A DNA stretch of 64,000 nucleotides, taken from Phytophthora quininea (lineage: Eukaryota > Oomycota > Peronosporomycetes > Peronosporales > Peronosporaceae). The stretch spans positions 1 to 64,000 of the forward strand of contig JAAVTG010000621.1 in the NCBI GenBank assembly GCA_011947345.1, written 5' to 3'. Position 1 is the stretch's first letter. Each line of letters begins with the position of its first letter. The notes below the pieces were generated by a model. It worked only from the letters and a program-made list of their open reading frames with translations. It made no database searches and was not told where the DNA came from. The position numbers and the translations under genes were made by a program. Below, piece after piece: positions 11,408-23,071 of the stretch.

Positions 11408-14400
11408 TTATTATTGATCCTCGTTTCAGTAACTAGTCTACATACGTTTTTGTCGTTCCCATACACACATCTATATATGATACAACACGCTTATTCTACA
11501 CATATTCTCCCTCGACAACAGACTTCCCACCCTCCAATGATACGCTGCATACACTCGCACTATACAAACATTCAAACCTACATACGCACATTCAGTTGCT
11601 ACACATATTCCGACCTTACACACCATTTGTCTCATAGTCACAGACTCAAGGACGTACTTTCATTATGTTCTTCGTTGAGTCCCGCCAGCAAGTTCACCTT
11701 GCGTCGAAACATATCTCGTCACTGTTTCGATTGAGTCGGACGTACGATGCCTGCAATAGCTTTTGTGAACGCTCATTGGCGGATGCACCAGTTTCTGTCG
11801 CTGCAAACGATCACCATCTTCTTCCCCACATACGAAAACGTAGTCTCGCAAGTTCTCATCCCAATCCGGTAATTCCGGCCATAGCTATCCTTCCTGATCG
11901 CTGATTGGGTGATGGGCCTGTCTATGTCTTTTCACACTATCACCATCTTCTTCCCCGTATATGAAAGCGTCGTCCCCTACGTTTTCAGCCGAAACCGGTA
12001 TGTACAGCCGCAGCAATCGTTCCTGATCGCTGATTGGCTGATGGACCTGTCTCTGTCACATGGGACTATCACCATCATGTTCTCCGTATATGAAAACATA
12101 GTTCCCCAAGTTTCCAGCCCAATCGGTGGAGTACAGCCGTTGTTTTCGTTGCGGATCGCTGATTGGCGGATGCGCCTGTTTCTGCTCGCTAGAGTATCAC
12201 CATCCTGTTCGCCATACTGTAAACCCCAGTTACACTTAGTTTCATTATGCTCTGATCAGTATTACCGTCAGTATCGTCTGATAACCGAAAATAGTGTATC
12301 GAGTAGTACTAACTTGGGCGCTAAAAAGCAGCGCGCTACAGGAATAAACAGCAGCACAAGCCCAAAATAGAGCCCATAACGCGACGTCATTTTAGTGCGA
12401 TACATATGTAGCCCCGACCATATATATAGTTATTATTGATCCTCGTTTCAGTAACTAGTCTACATACGTTTTTGTCGTTCCCATACACACATCTATATAT
12501 GATACAACACGCTTATTCTACACATATTCTCCCTCGACAACAGACTTCCCAACCTCCAATGATACGCTGCATACACTCGTACGATACAAACATTCAAACA
12601 TTCAAACCTACATACGCACATTCAGTTGCTACGCATATTCCGACCTTACACACCATTTGTCTCATAATCACAGACTCAAGGACGTACTTTCATTATGTTC
12701 TTCGTTGAGTCCCGCCAGCAAGTTCACCTTGCGTCGAAACATATCTCGTCACTGTTTCGATTGAGTCGGGCGTACGATGCCTGCAATGGCGTATGTGAAC
12801 GCTCATTGGCCGATGCACCAGTTTCTGTCGCTGCAAACGATCACCATCTTCTTCCCCACATACGAAAACGTAGTCTCGCAAGTTCTCATCCCAATCCGGT
12901 AATTCCGGCCATAGCTATCCTTCCCGATCGCTGATTGGGTGATGGGCCTGTCTATGTCTTTTCACACTATCACCATCTTCTTCCCCGTATATGAAAGCGT
13001 CGTCCCCTACGTTTTCAGCCGAAACCGGTATGTACAGCCGCAGCAATCGTTCCTGATCGCTGATTGGCTGATGGACCTGTCTCTGTCACATCAGACTATC
13101 ACCATCATGTTCTCCGTATATGAAAACATAGTTCCCAAGTTTCCAGCCCAATCGGTGGAGTACAGCCGTTGTTTTCGTTGCGGATCGCTGATTGGCGGAT
13201 GCGCCTGTTTCTGCTCGCTAGAGTATCACCATCCTGTTCGCCATACTGTAAACCCCAGTTACACTTAGTTTCATTATGCTCTGATCAGTATTACCGTCAG
13301 TATCGTCTGATAACCGAAAATAGTGTATCGAGTAGTACTAACTTGGGCGCTAAAAAGCAGCGCGCTACAGGAATAAACAGCAGCACAAGCCCAAAATAGA
13401 GCCCATAACGCGACGTCATTTTAGTGCGATACATATGTAGCCCCGACCATATATATATAGTTATTATTGATCCTCGTTTCAGTAACTAGTCTACATACGT
13501 TTTTGTCGTTCCCATACACACATCTATATATGATACAACACGCTTATTCTACACATATTCTCCCTCGACAACAGACTTCCCAACCTCCAATGATACGCTG
13601 CATACACTCGTACGATACAAACATTCAAACATTCAAACCTACATACGCACATTCAGTTGCTACGCATATTCCGACCTTACACACCATTTGTCTCATAATC
13701 ACAGACTCAAGGACGTACTTTCATTATGTTCTTCGTTGAGTCCCGCCAGCAAGTTCACCTTGCGTCGAAACATATCTCGTCACTGTTTCGATTGAGTCGG
13801 GCGTACGATGCCTGCAATGGCGTATGTGAACGCTCATTGGCCGATGCACCAGTTTCTGTCGCTGCAAACGATCACCATCTTCTTCCCCACATACGAAAAC
13901 GTAGTCTCGCAAGTTCTCATCCCAATCCGGTAATTCCGGCCATAGCTATCCTTCCCGATCGCTGATTGGGTGATGGGCCTGTCTATGTCTTTTCACACTA
14001 TCACCATCTTCTTCCCCGTATATGAAAGCGTCGTCCCCTACGTTTTCAGCCGAAACCGGTATGTACAGCCGCAGCAATCGTTCCTGATCGCTGATTGGCT
14101 GATGGACCTGTCTCTGTCACATGGGACTATCACCATCATGTTCTCCGTATATGAAAACGTAGTCTCCCAAGTTTTCAGCCCAATCGGTGGAGCACAGCCG
14201 TTGTTTTCGTTGCTGATCGCTGATTGGCGGATGCGCCTGTTTCTGCTCGCTAGAGTATCACCATCCTGTTCGCCATACTGTAAACCCCAGTTACACTTAG
14301 TTTCATTATGCTCTGATCAGTATTACCGTCAGTATCGTCTGATAACCGAAAATAGTGTATCGAGTAGTACTAACTTGGGCGCTAAAAAGCAGCGCGCTAC

Positions 14401-15523
14401 AGGAATAAACAGCAGCACAAGCCCAAAATAGAGCCCATAACGCGACGTCATTTTAGTGCGATACATATGTAGCCCCGACCATATATATATAGTTATTATT
14501 GATCCTCGTTTCAGTAACTAGTCTACATACGTTTTTGTCGTTCCCATACACACATCTATATATGATACAACACGCTTATTCTACACATATTCTCCCTCGA
14601 CAACAGACTTCCCAACCTCCAATGATACGCTGCATACACTCGTACGATACAAACATTCAAACATTCAAACCTACATACGCACATTCAGTTGCTACGCATA
14701 TTCCGACCTTACACACCATTTGTCTCATAATCACAGACTCAAGGACGTACTTTCATTATGTTCTTCGTTGAGTCCCGCCAGCAAGTTCACCTTGCGTCGA
14801 AACATATCTCGTCACTGTTTCGATTGAGTCGGACGTACGATGCCTGCAATAGCTTTTGTGAACGCTCATTGGCGGATGCACCAGTTTCTGTCGCTGCAAA
14901 CGATCACCATCTTCTTCCCCACATACGAAAACGTAGTCTCGCAAGTTCTCATCCCAATCCGGTAATTCCGGCCATAGCTATCCTTCCCGATCGCTGATTG
15001 GGTGATGGGCCTGTCTATGTCTTTTCACACTATCACCATCTTCTTCCCCGTATATGAAAGCGTCGTCCCCTACGTTTTCAGCCGAAACCGGTATGTACAG
15101 CCGCAGCAATCGTTCCTGATCGCTGATTGGCTGATGGACCTGTCTCTGTCACATCAGACTATCACCATCATGTTCTCCGTATATGAAAACATAGTTCCCC
15201 AAGTTTCCAGCCCAATCGGTGGAGTACAGCCGTTGTTTTCGTTGCGGATCGCTGATTGGCGGATGCGCCTGTTTCTGCTCGCTAGAGTATCACCATCCTG
15301 TTCGCCATACTGAAAACCCCAGTTACACTTAGTTTCATTATGCTCTGATCAGTATTACCGTCAGTATCGTCTGATAACCGAAAATAGTGTATCGAGTAGT
15401 ACTAACTTGGGCGCTAAAAAGCAGCGCGCTACAGGAATAAACAGCAGCACAAGCCCAAAATAGAGCCCATAACGCGACGTCATTTTAGTGCGATACATAT
15501 GTAGCCCCGACCATATATATATA
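11408..15523 (+). repeat. Satellite block B: four ~1.03-kb shortened units
   Basis: Units are 11408-12429, 12430-13460, 13461-14492 and 14493-15523 (1022, 1031, 1032 and 1031 bp). Each starts TTATTATTGATCCTCG directly after the AT run of the previous unit, so the first ~170 bp of the long-unit leader are gone. Only four 129-bp monomers remain instead of six. The first monomer is a hybrid: its front half is monomer 1 and its back half (from CCAATCCGGTAATTCC) is monomer 3, as expected from unequal crossing-over that removed two monomers. Confidence 0.9.
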
Positions 15524-15760
15524 AGAGGTATGTTGGGAATACCGCAATCCAGGACACTTCCGCAGCAATTGCCCACTACTTAGATCTCCTGATACACTGA
15601 GAACGAAGACCCCGACCAATCCAGTTTTTGTATTATCGGCGCTAACCTTTCCACGACTGCCAACAGGTCTGCCTTGCGCGACGTGGAGGCACCGGTCGGT
15701 CGGATAATGGATAATAAACTGGCGAGTGTTCAAACAGAGCTAGCAGATATGACACGGCAG
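15524..15760 (+). pseudogene. Gag zinc-knuckle relic at the satellite border
   Basis: Reading from TGT at 15531 gives CWEYRNPGHFRSNCP. This fits a retroviral-type CCHC knuckle (C-x2-C-x4-H-x4-C) except that the second Cys is Tyr. Stops follow in all frames within ~150 bp. A second frame around 15686-15745 gives a short coiled-coil-like stretch (MDNKLASVQTELADMTRQ). I read it as a fragment of an LTR-retrotransposon gag joined directly to the last satellite unit. The element family cannot be told from so little. Confidence 0.5.
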
Positions 15761-16767
15761 TGACAAATAATTAGCCAGATATGCCAGGCGCTCGACACCA
15801 AACTCGAAGCAGTCGAAAAACGTGGGAATCTCGAATGTCGCGAGTTGTTGAGCTTACGTTAAATAAACTCCAGGTGCGGCACTCCCCACGCGTCCCTCTC
15901 CGGCGTTGCACACCCAACCAGATGAGGACGACACTATGGGCACGCCTCGCCAAAAGCCCTCACCCATACCGGAAGCGCTTCAGCAGCGGATGGGATAAGA
16001 AGGTCACGTGCGCCAAGCGTGGTCTCCGGAATCGGTAAAATTGGCTTTAAGGGAAAAGTGATGTGGTTGGTCGTGATGACACTGACAATGGCATGCTACC
16101 TTGGCACGGTTGCAGCAGTCACAGTGGCAGTCGACCAGACTCACAATGAACAAGGGGCAGCGGACACCAGTATCCCTCCGATAGGCAGCTTGGATGACGA
16201 GTCCTTAAGTGGCTCCGACGAATCTGTGATGGGAGACCGACCGTGTGTAGACCAAGGCGCAACAGAGTCGTTTTCACCGCCGATGGATATACCTTCTCGT
16301 TTTCTTTTTCCAAGCACACGTACTCCTTACACAGTGACATCTTGGCCTCAATTCTACTGAGGAGCCAACAATGCCGCTCTCTCATCGCTCTCGACCTCCA
16401 CACGAGACGCCGCCTCGCGTATGCATCTGAGCAGCTCTGGATACGTCGCTAGCAAGTCGGCGTACGCCATTTGGACAGATCGTCAAGCGATGTCGGCGCG
16501 CTATCGGCACTTTCCCCTTTCGGCGGGTTGGACCGCCATTCCGTCACTCAACCCTGCCGGGTCCCGACTCCCCGTGATGTCTCCTAGGCGCTCCGTCGTG
16601 GTCCGGCGCCTACGCATGCGCCGAACCACCGTTCCGAAGTGATGGAAGCGACGCCACAACGACGGTGTCGGACTCACACGACAGCCACATGCTCCCTTCG
16701 GATAGTCTGGCAAAATCTCTACAATACCGATCAACCTCTCGTTTTGTCATGCAGTAGATGCTATCCC
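15761..16767. other. Unassigned sequence left of the Ty3 element
   Basis: No recognisable gene. A 113-residue open frame (16019-16360, plus) has a hydrophobic segment near residues 15-35 and an acidic, Ser-rich tail, but it has no ATG context or homology that I recognise. It may be debris of the retroelement whose gag relic lies at 15531. Confidence 0.4.
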
Positions 16768-16923
16768 TGTAGTGGGGCTGCGTAGCAGTGCACGTGCACA
16801 GAGGAAGACGCACGACTCACGAGTCAGTGTCTTAGGCTTCCAGCCTTCGGTTCTATACAAGAACCAAGTACAGTCCCGTAACTAGGACTCGCAGAGTCAG
16901 TGTACCTTGAAACAAGGACTACA
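16768..16923 (-). repeat. 3' LTR of the Ty3 element
   Basis: 156 bp, bounded by TGTAGT and ACTACA (inverted 6-mers, TG...CA ends). It aligns along its length with 23072-23228 with scattered substitutions. A purine-rich GGAAAGGAA just inside (minus strand, ~16927-16935) is a possible polypurine tract. Confidence 0.85.
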
Positions 16924-17038
16924 CAGATTCCTTTCCGTCACGCTGGTCACAGCACCCTAGCGCTCGTGCGCGCCTTCAAGCCGGCCCCACGCCACCCACA
17001 CGCTCTCCGTTGCGGAGTACTTCGCGGCGCATCGCCAG

Positions 17039-18004
17039 ATGTACGGAGATCGCATCATGTGCAGCCCGGTGGGCAGTCCCGGCAGTCAAGCCGGCAGCGT
17101 CGTGACCTCGTACCGAGGTGGGAGCCCGCTGTCATCGCCGACACGGCGCCCTTCTTCGCCGGTACGGCGCTCTCGCTCGCCCCAAGAGGAGGGCGAGGTC
17201 GAGGTCGACTATGAGGAGTCGGACGACCAAGGTGGCGACACGCCAGTACGCGATGATCGCTCGGATGCTTCGCCAGGGGCTGGAAGCCCTGCGCCACGAT
17301 CTCCACCGCGTACGCCGTGCTCTCCGCGTGACGCACGCACGCCGCCCGGTCAACGACCACCTCAGCGGACACCATGTCCGTTCCCGGAAGCCAGGCCGTC
17401 GGCCTTTGTGTTGAGCGCCCGGCTGCGCTCAGCTCCGCCGCTACCTCCACGCGATTAGGGCGACCGCTCTGGCGGGCGTGTCATTACAAACGACATCGAT
17501 GAAGCCCAAGACCGCGCTCTCGCGAGCCGAGCGTACGCGCGCTCCATGGGCTCCGTGGCACAGCCACTGCTGAATCCGTCGCGGCGCGACTACGGCTTCG
17601 AGCCGCGCGATGCGGCCGAGCGGTCCCGAGCTTCTGCCGCGCAACCATCACTCGCGAGCTATATCGTGGGGCCTCCAGCCCGCACGGACGTCGAGCTGGC
17701 GACTCGTCAAGCGCTCCACGAGCGGTTCCTGACACCGCAGGTGACGAACGTGGCGGAATATCGCCAACGTCTACACGCTCAAGCGAGCGGCGGCTCGGTG
17801 CCGCAGATGCGGACGTATCCCATCGCTCTCAAGTCTGGAGAGACAGCCGAAGAGTATCTCTCGGCTTTCCAGACTTGGGCCGAACACGGCCGCAAGTTTC
17901 AGTCGCTCGACAACCTGCATGCAAGCTTCAGCGAAGCGGACGTTCGCGTCGAACGACGTCTGTACTTTGACTTCGCTAAGTCTCGCACGAGGGTCCTCGT
18001 TTGA
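17039..18004 (+). other. Antisense gag-like open frames in the Ty3 3' region
   Basis: Two adjacent plus-strand frames lie between the 3' LTR and the chromodomain, opposite to pol. The first (17039-17458, 139 residues) is Ser/Arg/Pro-rich with RRPSSPVRRSRSPQEEGEVE. The second (17546-18004, 152 residues) is soluble and includes GETAEEYLSAFQTWAEHGRK. A third coding-like stretch, with stops, continues at about 18466-18720 (LRGELARQMRDGWETFDRYD). The composition is like gag. They may be an inserted or inverted gag from another element, an antisense ORF of this family, or chance frames in GC-rich DNA. I have no homology to decide. Confidence 0.35.
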
Positions 18005-18199
18005 GCTCTGCGCGTGCCACCGGCACGGGTGCGTCCCATTTCGCTTCTGCCTCTCAGGGAGAGGTTCCGCTGGCTGAGCCAGCCCCGGATCAGAGCATGA
18101 GCTCTGCTTTTGACCCGGACGCGCCTCGCACTAGTGGCGGGGGCGCGGCTCGATCGACGAGTCGACCGTGAGCCCCCAGGGTGCCCTTGATCAGCCCGA

Positions 18200-19862
18200 T
18201 CAAAAGCTCCCACGACGTCAGGGCAATATTGCCTCAGAGGCACCTCGTATTCCCACGAGTTCTGGGAGTGAGGTTAACCCCTCCACTTCACCAGATACTG
18301 GGTTTGACCCTTACGTCGGCGACATGCTAGAAGACGCTCCACGTGATAGTGGAGGCCACCGTGGTTATTGAGCAGCGCCGGAGGTGGGCGATGATCTGAT
18401 GGTCGGGCAATGGAAATCCGATTCCTGGCTCGCGCTGGGCGCGTCAGTCGGAGGTGTCAGCCAAGCTGCACCGTGTTCGCTCGCTGCGAGGCGAGCTCGC
18501 TCGCCAGATGCGAGACGGCTGGGAGACGTTTGATCGCTACGATCAAGATCTGACGGATCTGTAGCAGCGGGTGGAGTGGTTCGAGGCTCCGCAATCGATC
18601 TCCGATCGTCTTCGCGCTTAGGAGCTAGGGCTCGCGGAGCTTCGGGGTCAACTGACCGGGCTGCAGCAGTTCGTCTACTCAGCGTTGTCGGTGCCGCCTG
18701 TGGTGCCAGCGCCTCCGCGCTCACCCCCGCGGGGTCCTGGTACGGCTTAAGCAAGCCCACGTAGAACACATAATGTGTTCGCATCTTCGCTGGGAGGTTC
18801 AGCGTGTATGCAAGCCCGTTCTTGGCCACGACCTTGAACGGTCCGATGAACCGTGGTCGGAGTTTCGTCTTGAAGACGGCAGATACCGCATGTGTAGGCC
18901 GGTTCTTAGCGTTTAATAAAACAAGGTCCCCGACCTGGAATTCCACCATATTGCCTCTGCCTTTTGCATCAGCTTATTCCTTTTGAACATCTTGACTTTC
19001 AGCCATCGCGTCACGCACACTGCGTAAGACGCTCAACCTCGTCGAGAGGAAGTCATCGACTTGCTTGCGCACCGCAAGAGGGCTGACATCAGCAAGCTCG
19101 GGAGCTATCCCTCCCCCACCAAGCCCGTGACCACGAAGTGGAGGAGAGAGGGAACGCGCAGGTGCGCTTAGCCGTTCACGTAGAACGGAGTGAAGCCGGT
19201 AGAGGCATGCACTGCATTGCTCAATGCAAACTCGACAAGCGGGAGCATGGCGCTCCACCGCTTCGGAGTTTCAGCGCACACACTGCGCAAGACGTCCTCG
19301 ACGACTCGATTGACGCGTTCGGTCTGACCGTCGGTCTGCGGATGATCCGCTGTGGACATGTCCAGTCGTGTGCCAAGCACCTTGAAGACGGACGTTCAGA
19401 ACTTCCCCGTGAAGCGCGGATCTCGATCCGAGATGATCGTCTCCGGCAGCCCATGCTGCCGAAAGACTCGATCGATGAACAGCGAGGCTGTACCCTCTCC
19501 ATCAATGGAGTCCGGCACCGCCGCTAAGTGAGCCATCTTGCTCAATCGGTCAACAAAGACCACAATACCCGTGTTGCCTGCCGAGTCCTTTGGCAGGCCA
19601 AACACAAAGTCCATACTCATGGACTGCCAACACCCACTGGGTACTGGCAAGCTCGCCAGCGGCGCCGCATGCGGCGCGGGTTTGACTCGTTGCCACGTCT
19701 CACACGTGCGCACATATGTCTGACCCACTTGTACAGCTTGGGCCACCAGAACATGGAGATCACCAAGCTGTAGGTCTTCTCGCGACCAAGATGGCCGCTC
19801 GTGGGAACGTCATGAGCCTCATACAGTATCCGATACTTGAGATTCTCGTCATGAGGCACCAC
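18200..19862 (-). pseudogene. pol: Ty3 integrase with C-terminal chromodomain, broken
   Basis: Pieces in several frames form an integrase. The N-terminal zinc region includes EAHDVPTSGHLGREKTYSL. The catalytic core has SMDFVFGLP (first Asp), IISDRDPRF (second Asp) and DGQTERVNRVVED (the Glu). A GPY/F-like C-terminal domain at about 18740-18949 reads FQVGDLVLLNAKNRP and RPRFIGPFKVV. A chromodomain at 18200-18364 reads HYHVERLLACRRRKGQTQYL, then VKWRG, a stop, then SWEYEVPL. Chromodomains on integrases steer insertion to marked chromatin. There is a frameshift inside the core, a TAA just before the chromodomain and a TAA inside it. Confidence 0.85.
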
Positions 19863-21292
19863 GACACGTGGAGGTCATCGGAACCCGTGCTGTAGTACAG
19901 CATGCCGCCATCGCAGGTGTAGCGATGCAGCCTCACGCGCAAGCGCCCAGACAGTTCTGTCTTCGAGTCCTTGACCTCGTCGCTCCCCAGAGCGCGCAGC
20001 AATGCGACACAGGACTTGTCCTGTGCATACGCTGCTCGGATCAAATCCATCACCGACGACGTCACCGTCGTGACATGAGAAAGCTCATAGTCCGGTTGGC
20101 GCGACAGCGCATCGGCCAGGACGTTCTGCCTACCAGGCTTGTACTTCACTTCGAAGTTATACTCCGCAAAGAAGGAGAGGCATCGGGCCATTCTCTGCGA
20201 GAGGTGAGGCGACTGTGTCGCAGTGCGTAGTGACGCATGATCCGTGAAGATCACGAACGGCTTTGAGCCGAGCAGGTGCACCCTGAATTTGACGAGAGCG
20301 TACTTCATTGCAAGTAGCTCCTTGTCGTGAACTGAGTAGTTCTTCTCCGCAGCTTTAAGCTGGCGAGCCTCAAACGCGATCACGCGTTCACACCCCTCGG
20401 CGTCCGCTTGAAGCAAAGCGCAGCCGATGGCAAAATCGGAAGCGTCACAGACGACGCTAAACGGACGATCGGGGTCCGGCAGCGCCAGTATCGGCGCCTG
20501 CATGAGTCTCTCCTTGAAAGCATGAACGATGCGCCACTTGCCATTAGGCTTTCTGACACAGAACGTCGGCGTGGAGTGCGGAGACTTGCTCTCACGCACA
20601 AGCTCTGCCGCGTGCTTAGCATGGAAGAAGGCGTCAATGACGTCGCATTGCTCCTTCGGCAAAGCCCACTGGCGTGTGACGCAGTACTTTGTTCCGGGAA
20701 CCAAGTCAATTTCATGACGGACCCCTCGGTCAGGAGGGAGGCCACTAGGTGGCTCCTTTGAGACAACGTCTCCATACTCCTTCAGCAAAGGATAGAAGGA
20801 GTCAGTCGGGTCCATTAGGATCGTTGACCCACTCCGCGCATTCAATGCCTTCTTGGTCTCGGCCAAGACCGACTCGTCCACGAGGGACGACGGTTTCAAC
20901 TCGTCTTCGGGTCGAATGATGACCACTTCGGCGAGCTCGCCATCCTTCAGCGCCGCCCCAAACTCGGCGACGGACATTTCGTCCAGCTCTAAGAGCTTGC
21001 CAACACTTGGCAGGTCATCGAGGCGCATGCCTCCTTCGACCGCACCCGTCACTCCGTCGACGAGTGAAGAGCTGTTCACAGCTCGGTCGCGGAGCGCCGC
21101 TAGTGGCGGGGGCACCATCGGTGCTATAGACACCTTGTGTCGCACACGCCGTGCTTTCCGACGTCTACGCCTCACCGAGGCCCGTCCAGGCGCGCTCTCG
21201 CGCCTATCGAAGGAGGGGATTCGCTCGAGGGGCACCACGCGAAGCGCCGCGAGATCTTTGATCACGGTCGGCACTCGCCGCAGTCGATGCAA
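19860..21292 (-). pseudogene. pol: Ty3 reverse transcriptase (core deleted) and RNase H
   Basis: An uninterrupted frame covers the linker, the RT N-terminal fingers, a junction, and RNase H. The RT part runs through HEIDLVPGTKYCVTRQWALP and FCVRKPNGKWRIVHAF. At about 20519-20522 it jumps directly to KERLMQAPILALPDPDRP, which belongs at the end of the RT connection. The palm with the YxDD catalytic pair is therefore missing, roughly 190 residues by comparison with the usual family layout, yet the frame is kept. RNase H follows with FSVVCDASDFAIG, the KELLAMKYAL helix and FTDHASL, so its acidic catalytic residues are visible. The protein could not copy RNA. The open frame at the junction suggests either a recent deletion or copying by an active relative. 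Confidence 0.85.
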
Positions 21293-21539
21293 CAGCCTTC
21301 AAAGAAGGCTCGGTGTCCAGACACTCAGCAATCCGCTCGGTCTACGACCGCAGCCACTCGACGGAGTATGTGCCGCCGCACAACTATCAGCCCTCAAAGG
21401 CGTTACAGGACTACAGTCCTTCACGGTGCTGTCCACCAACTCTGACGCACCGACATCCAGCACCATGACCGACTCGGCCCAGTGCTCGGCCCAGTGCTCG
21501 CGCCAATAGCGCTTCTGCTTTCTAGCAGAGGTGGGTTCA

Positions 21540-22006
21540 TGACTCGCCAAAGCTCCGCTAGGAGATGCGCGTAGCGCCCAAGGTCTTCCACCGCCAATCG
21601 ATCCATGGCTCGTGGCGTTCTAGCCACTCCATGCCAAGGATGAGGTCGTACCTCGAATCCAGGTCAAGGACCAGACAGCGTTCTACGCTATCGAGGTCCA
21701 AGAACTTCAGCCCCAGGTCAATCGGGACCCTCGGCACCGTGACATGGCCCCCGTCGCGAGACAGACAGTGACCATGTCACCACTTCGCTCTTGTAGAGCC
21801 TCAGCGTACCGCTGGCTACTTTGAATGGTAGAGCGTCTGGCATAGTTGCCAGACGCCCCAGAGTCTATCGAGACTACCCATGGCTTGTCGAAGCCTTCAC
21901 GTCCACCAGGACGACCAGCAAGCCCGGCTTGCATACACGTTCCGTGTTTTAGAGCACGGAGCCCTTCGGGGCTGAGCCATGTTGCCTCTCCTTCCCACAG
22001 GCACAA
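21540..22006 (-). pseudogene. Ty3 retroviral-type aspartic protease, frameshifted
   Basis: The catalytic motif appears as VVSIDSGASGNY, with the active Asp at about 21863-21865. Downstream, in a second frame near 21600-21650, RYDLILGMEWLERHEPWID matches the hydrophobic Ile-Leu-Gly strand that closes the retropepsin fold. The enzyme would cleave the Gag-Pol polyprotein. The two halves are out of frame. Confidence 0.8.
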
Positions 22007-23014
22007 CAGAACTCAGTTCTTCCCCAGTAGGCTGCCCCGCGCCTACTGGGAGCCGGCGTTTCCTGCGCCGAGCCTGTTTGGCTCTCGGCAGGGATGCGGC
22101 CGAGCTGGCCGGAGCGCTGCCTGTGCAGAGGACATGTCGGCCTCAAGTGGCGGGTGCTCCCGCACACATAGCATCGCCGGATGCCTGCTCGCTGCTCAGC
22201 AGCTCTGAGCTCCTCGGCCTCATCCTCAGCATAGCTGAGGTCCATGGGCTCAGGATCATTCGATCCGGTAGAGCTGGTTTGGCACCGACCCGAGACAACT
22301 TAAAGTTGAACTCGGCATTCAATGCCACACTGACGGCCTTCTCAAAGTCGGCCGGGCTCTGACGGAATACTCCCGTGCGAGCCACTCCAGCTCGGAGCCC
22401 TTCCATGAAGACGGTCACAGTGGCCACCTCGGGTAGAGGGTCGGCAGCCATGCCTGCAATGAGCGTTCGTAGCTCTTAGACATAGTCCACCAAATCCTTC
22501 TTACCCTGGCGGGTGGCAAGGAAGCGTGACCTCACGCGGTACGCCTGGTTAGGCGGGAGAACACCTGCAGGAGCTTCTCCTTGAGCTCCTTCCAGGTCGG
22601 GAAGGCCACTTCGACAGACGTCCCCGACGTCAAGGCCCATTCTCTCGCTCGCCCTTCGAGATTAGAGATCGCAAGCGCCACGCGCTGGTTCTCCATTTGG
22701 AGCATGGCCGAACCCATGGCCATTTCAACCTCCCGGGTCCAAAACAGGAGGTTCTCCCCTCCTTCCCCGAGGAGGTCTTCACGCTCACGGAGAGCGGCTT
22801 CGCCCGCTGAGGGAGCGCTGCGGCAGCGACACGCTGCTGAATATGCTCCAGCATAGCATTCTCGTACTTCGAGAACGCCTCAAGACGCGCCGTCACGGCG
22901 TCAGGCCCTTGAGAACCAAGGAGCGCCATGCCCTCAGGGCCCAGCAAGGACGCAAGCTTTGTTCAGCGTGTCCTATTGACTAGGAGTCAAGTGCGCAAAC
23001 GCGGCTTGCTCCAT
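21949..23014 (-). pseudogene. gag: Ty3 gag (capsid and zinc knuckle), frameshifted
   Basis: Likely start at 23014 (MEQAAFAHLTPSQ, then a stop). Pieces in three frames give a gag protein. Capsid-like residues NQRVALAISNLEGRAREWAL lie at about 22640-22700. A C-terminal capsid segment FEKAVSVALNAEFNF lies near 22330-22360. The zinc knuckle CYVCGSTRHLRPTCP is at about 22130-22173 and matches CX2CX4HX4C exactly. The capsid would package element RNA and the knuckle would bind it. At least three frameshifts or stops separate the pieces. Confidence 0.8.
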
Positions 23015-23060
23015 CCTCACAGAGGTTCAGTCGACGACTCCGGAGTTGGATTGACTACAA

Positions 23061-23069
23061 GTGCTACCA
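23061..23069 (-). promoter_or_regulatory. Putative tRNA primer-binding site of the Ty3 element
   Basis: On the minus strand TGGTAGCAC starts two bases after the 5' LTR end. A TGG start this close to the LTR is what is expected where a tRNA 3' end primes first-strand synthesis. The priming tRNA was not identified. Confidence 0.5.
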
Positions 23070-23071
23070 GG

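Noticed and set aside
16119..16403. Minus-strand 94-residue frame left of the Ty3 element
   Set aside because: Overlaps a plus-strand frame of similar quality. Neither has homology that I recognise, so no gene was called.
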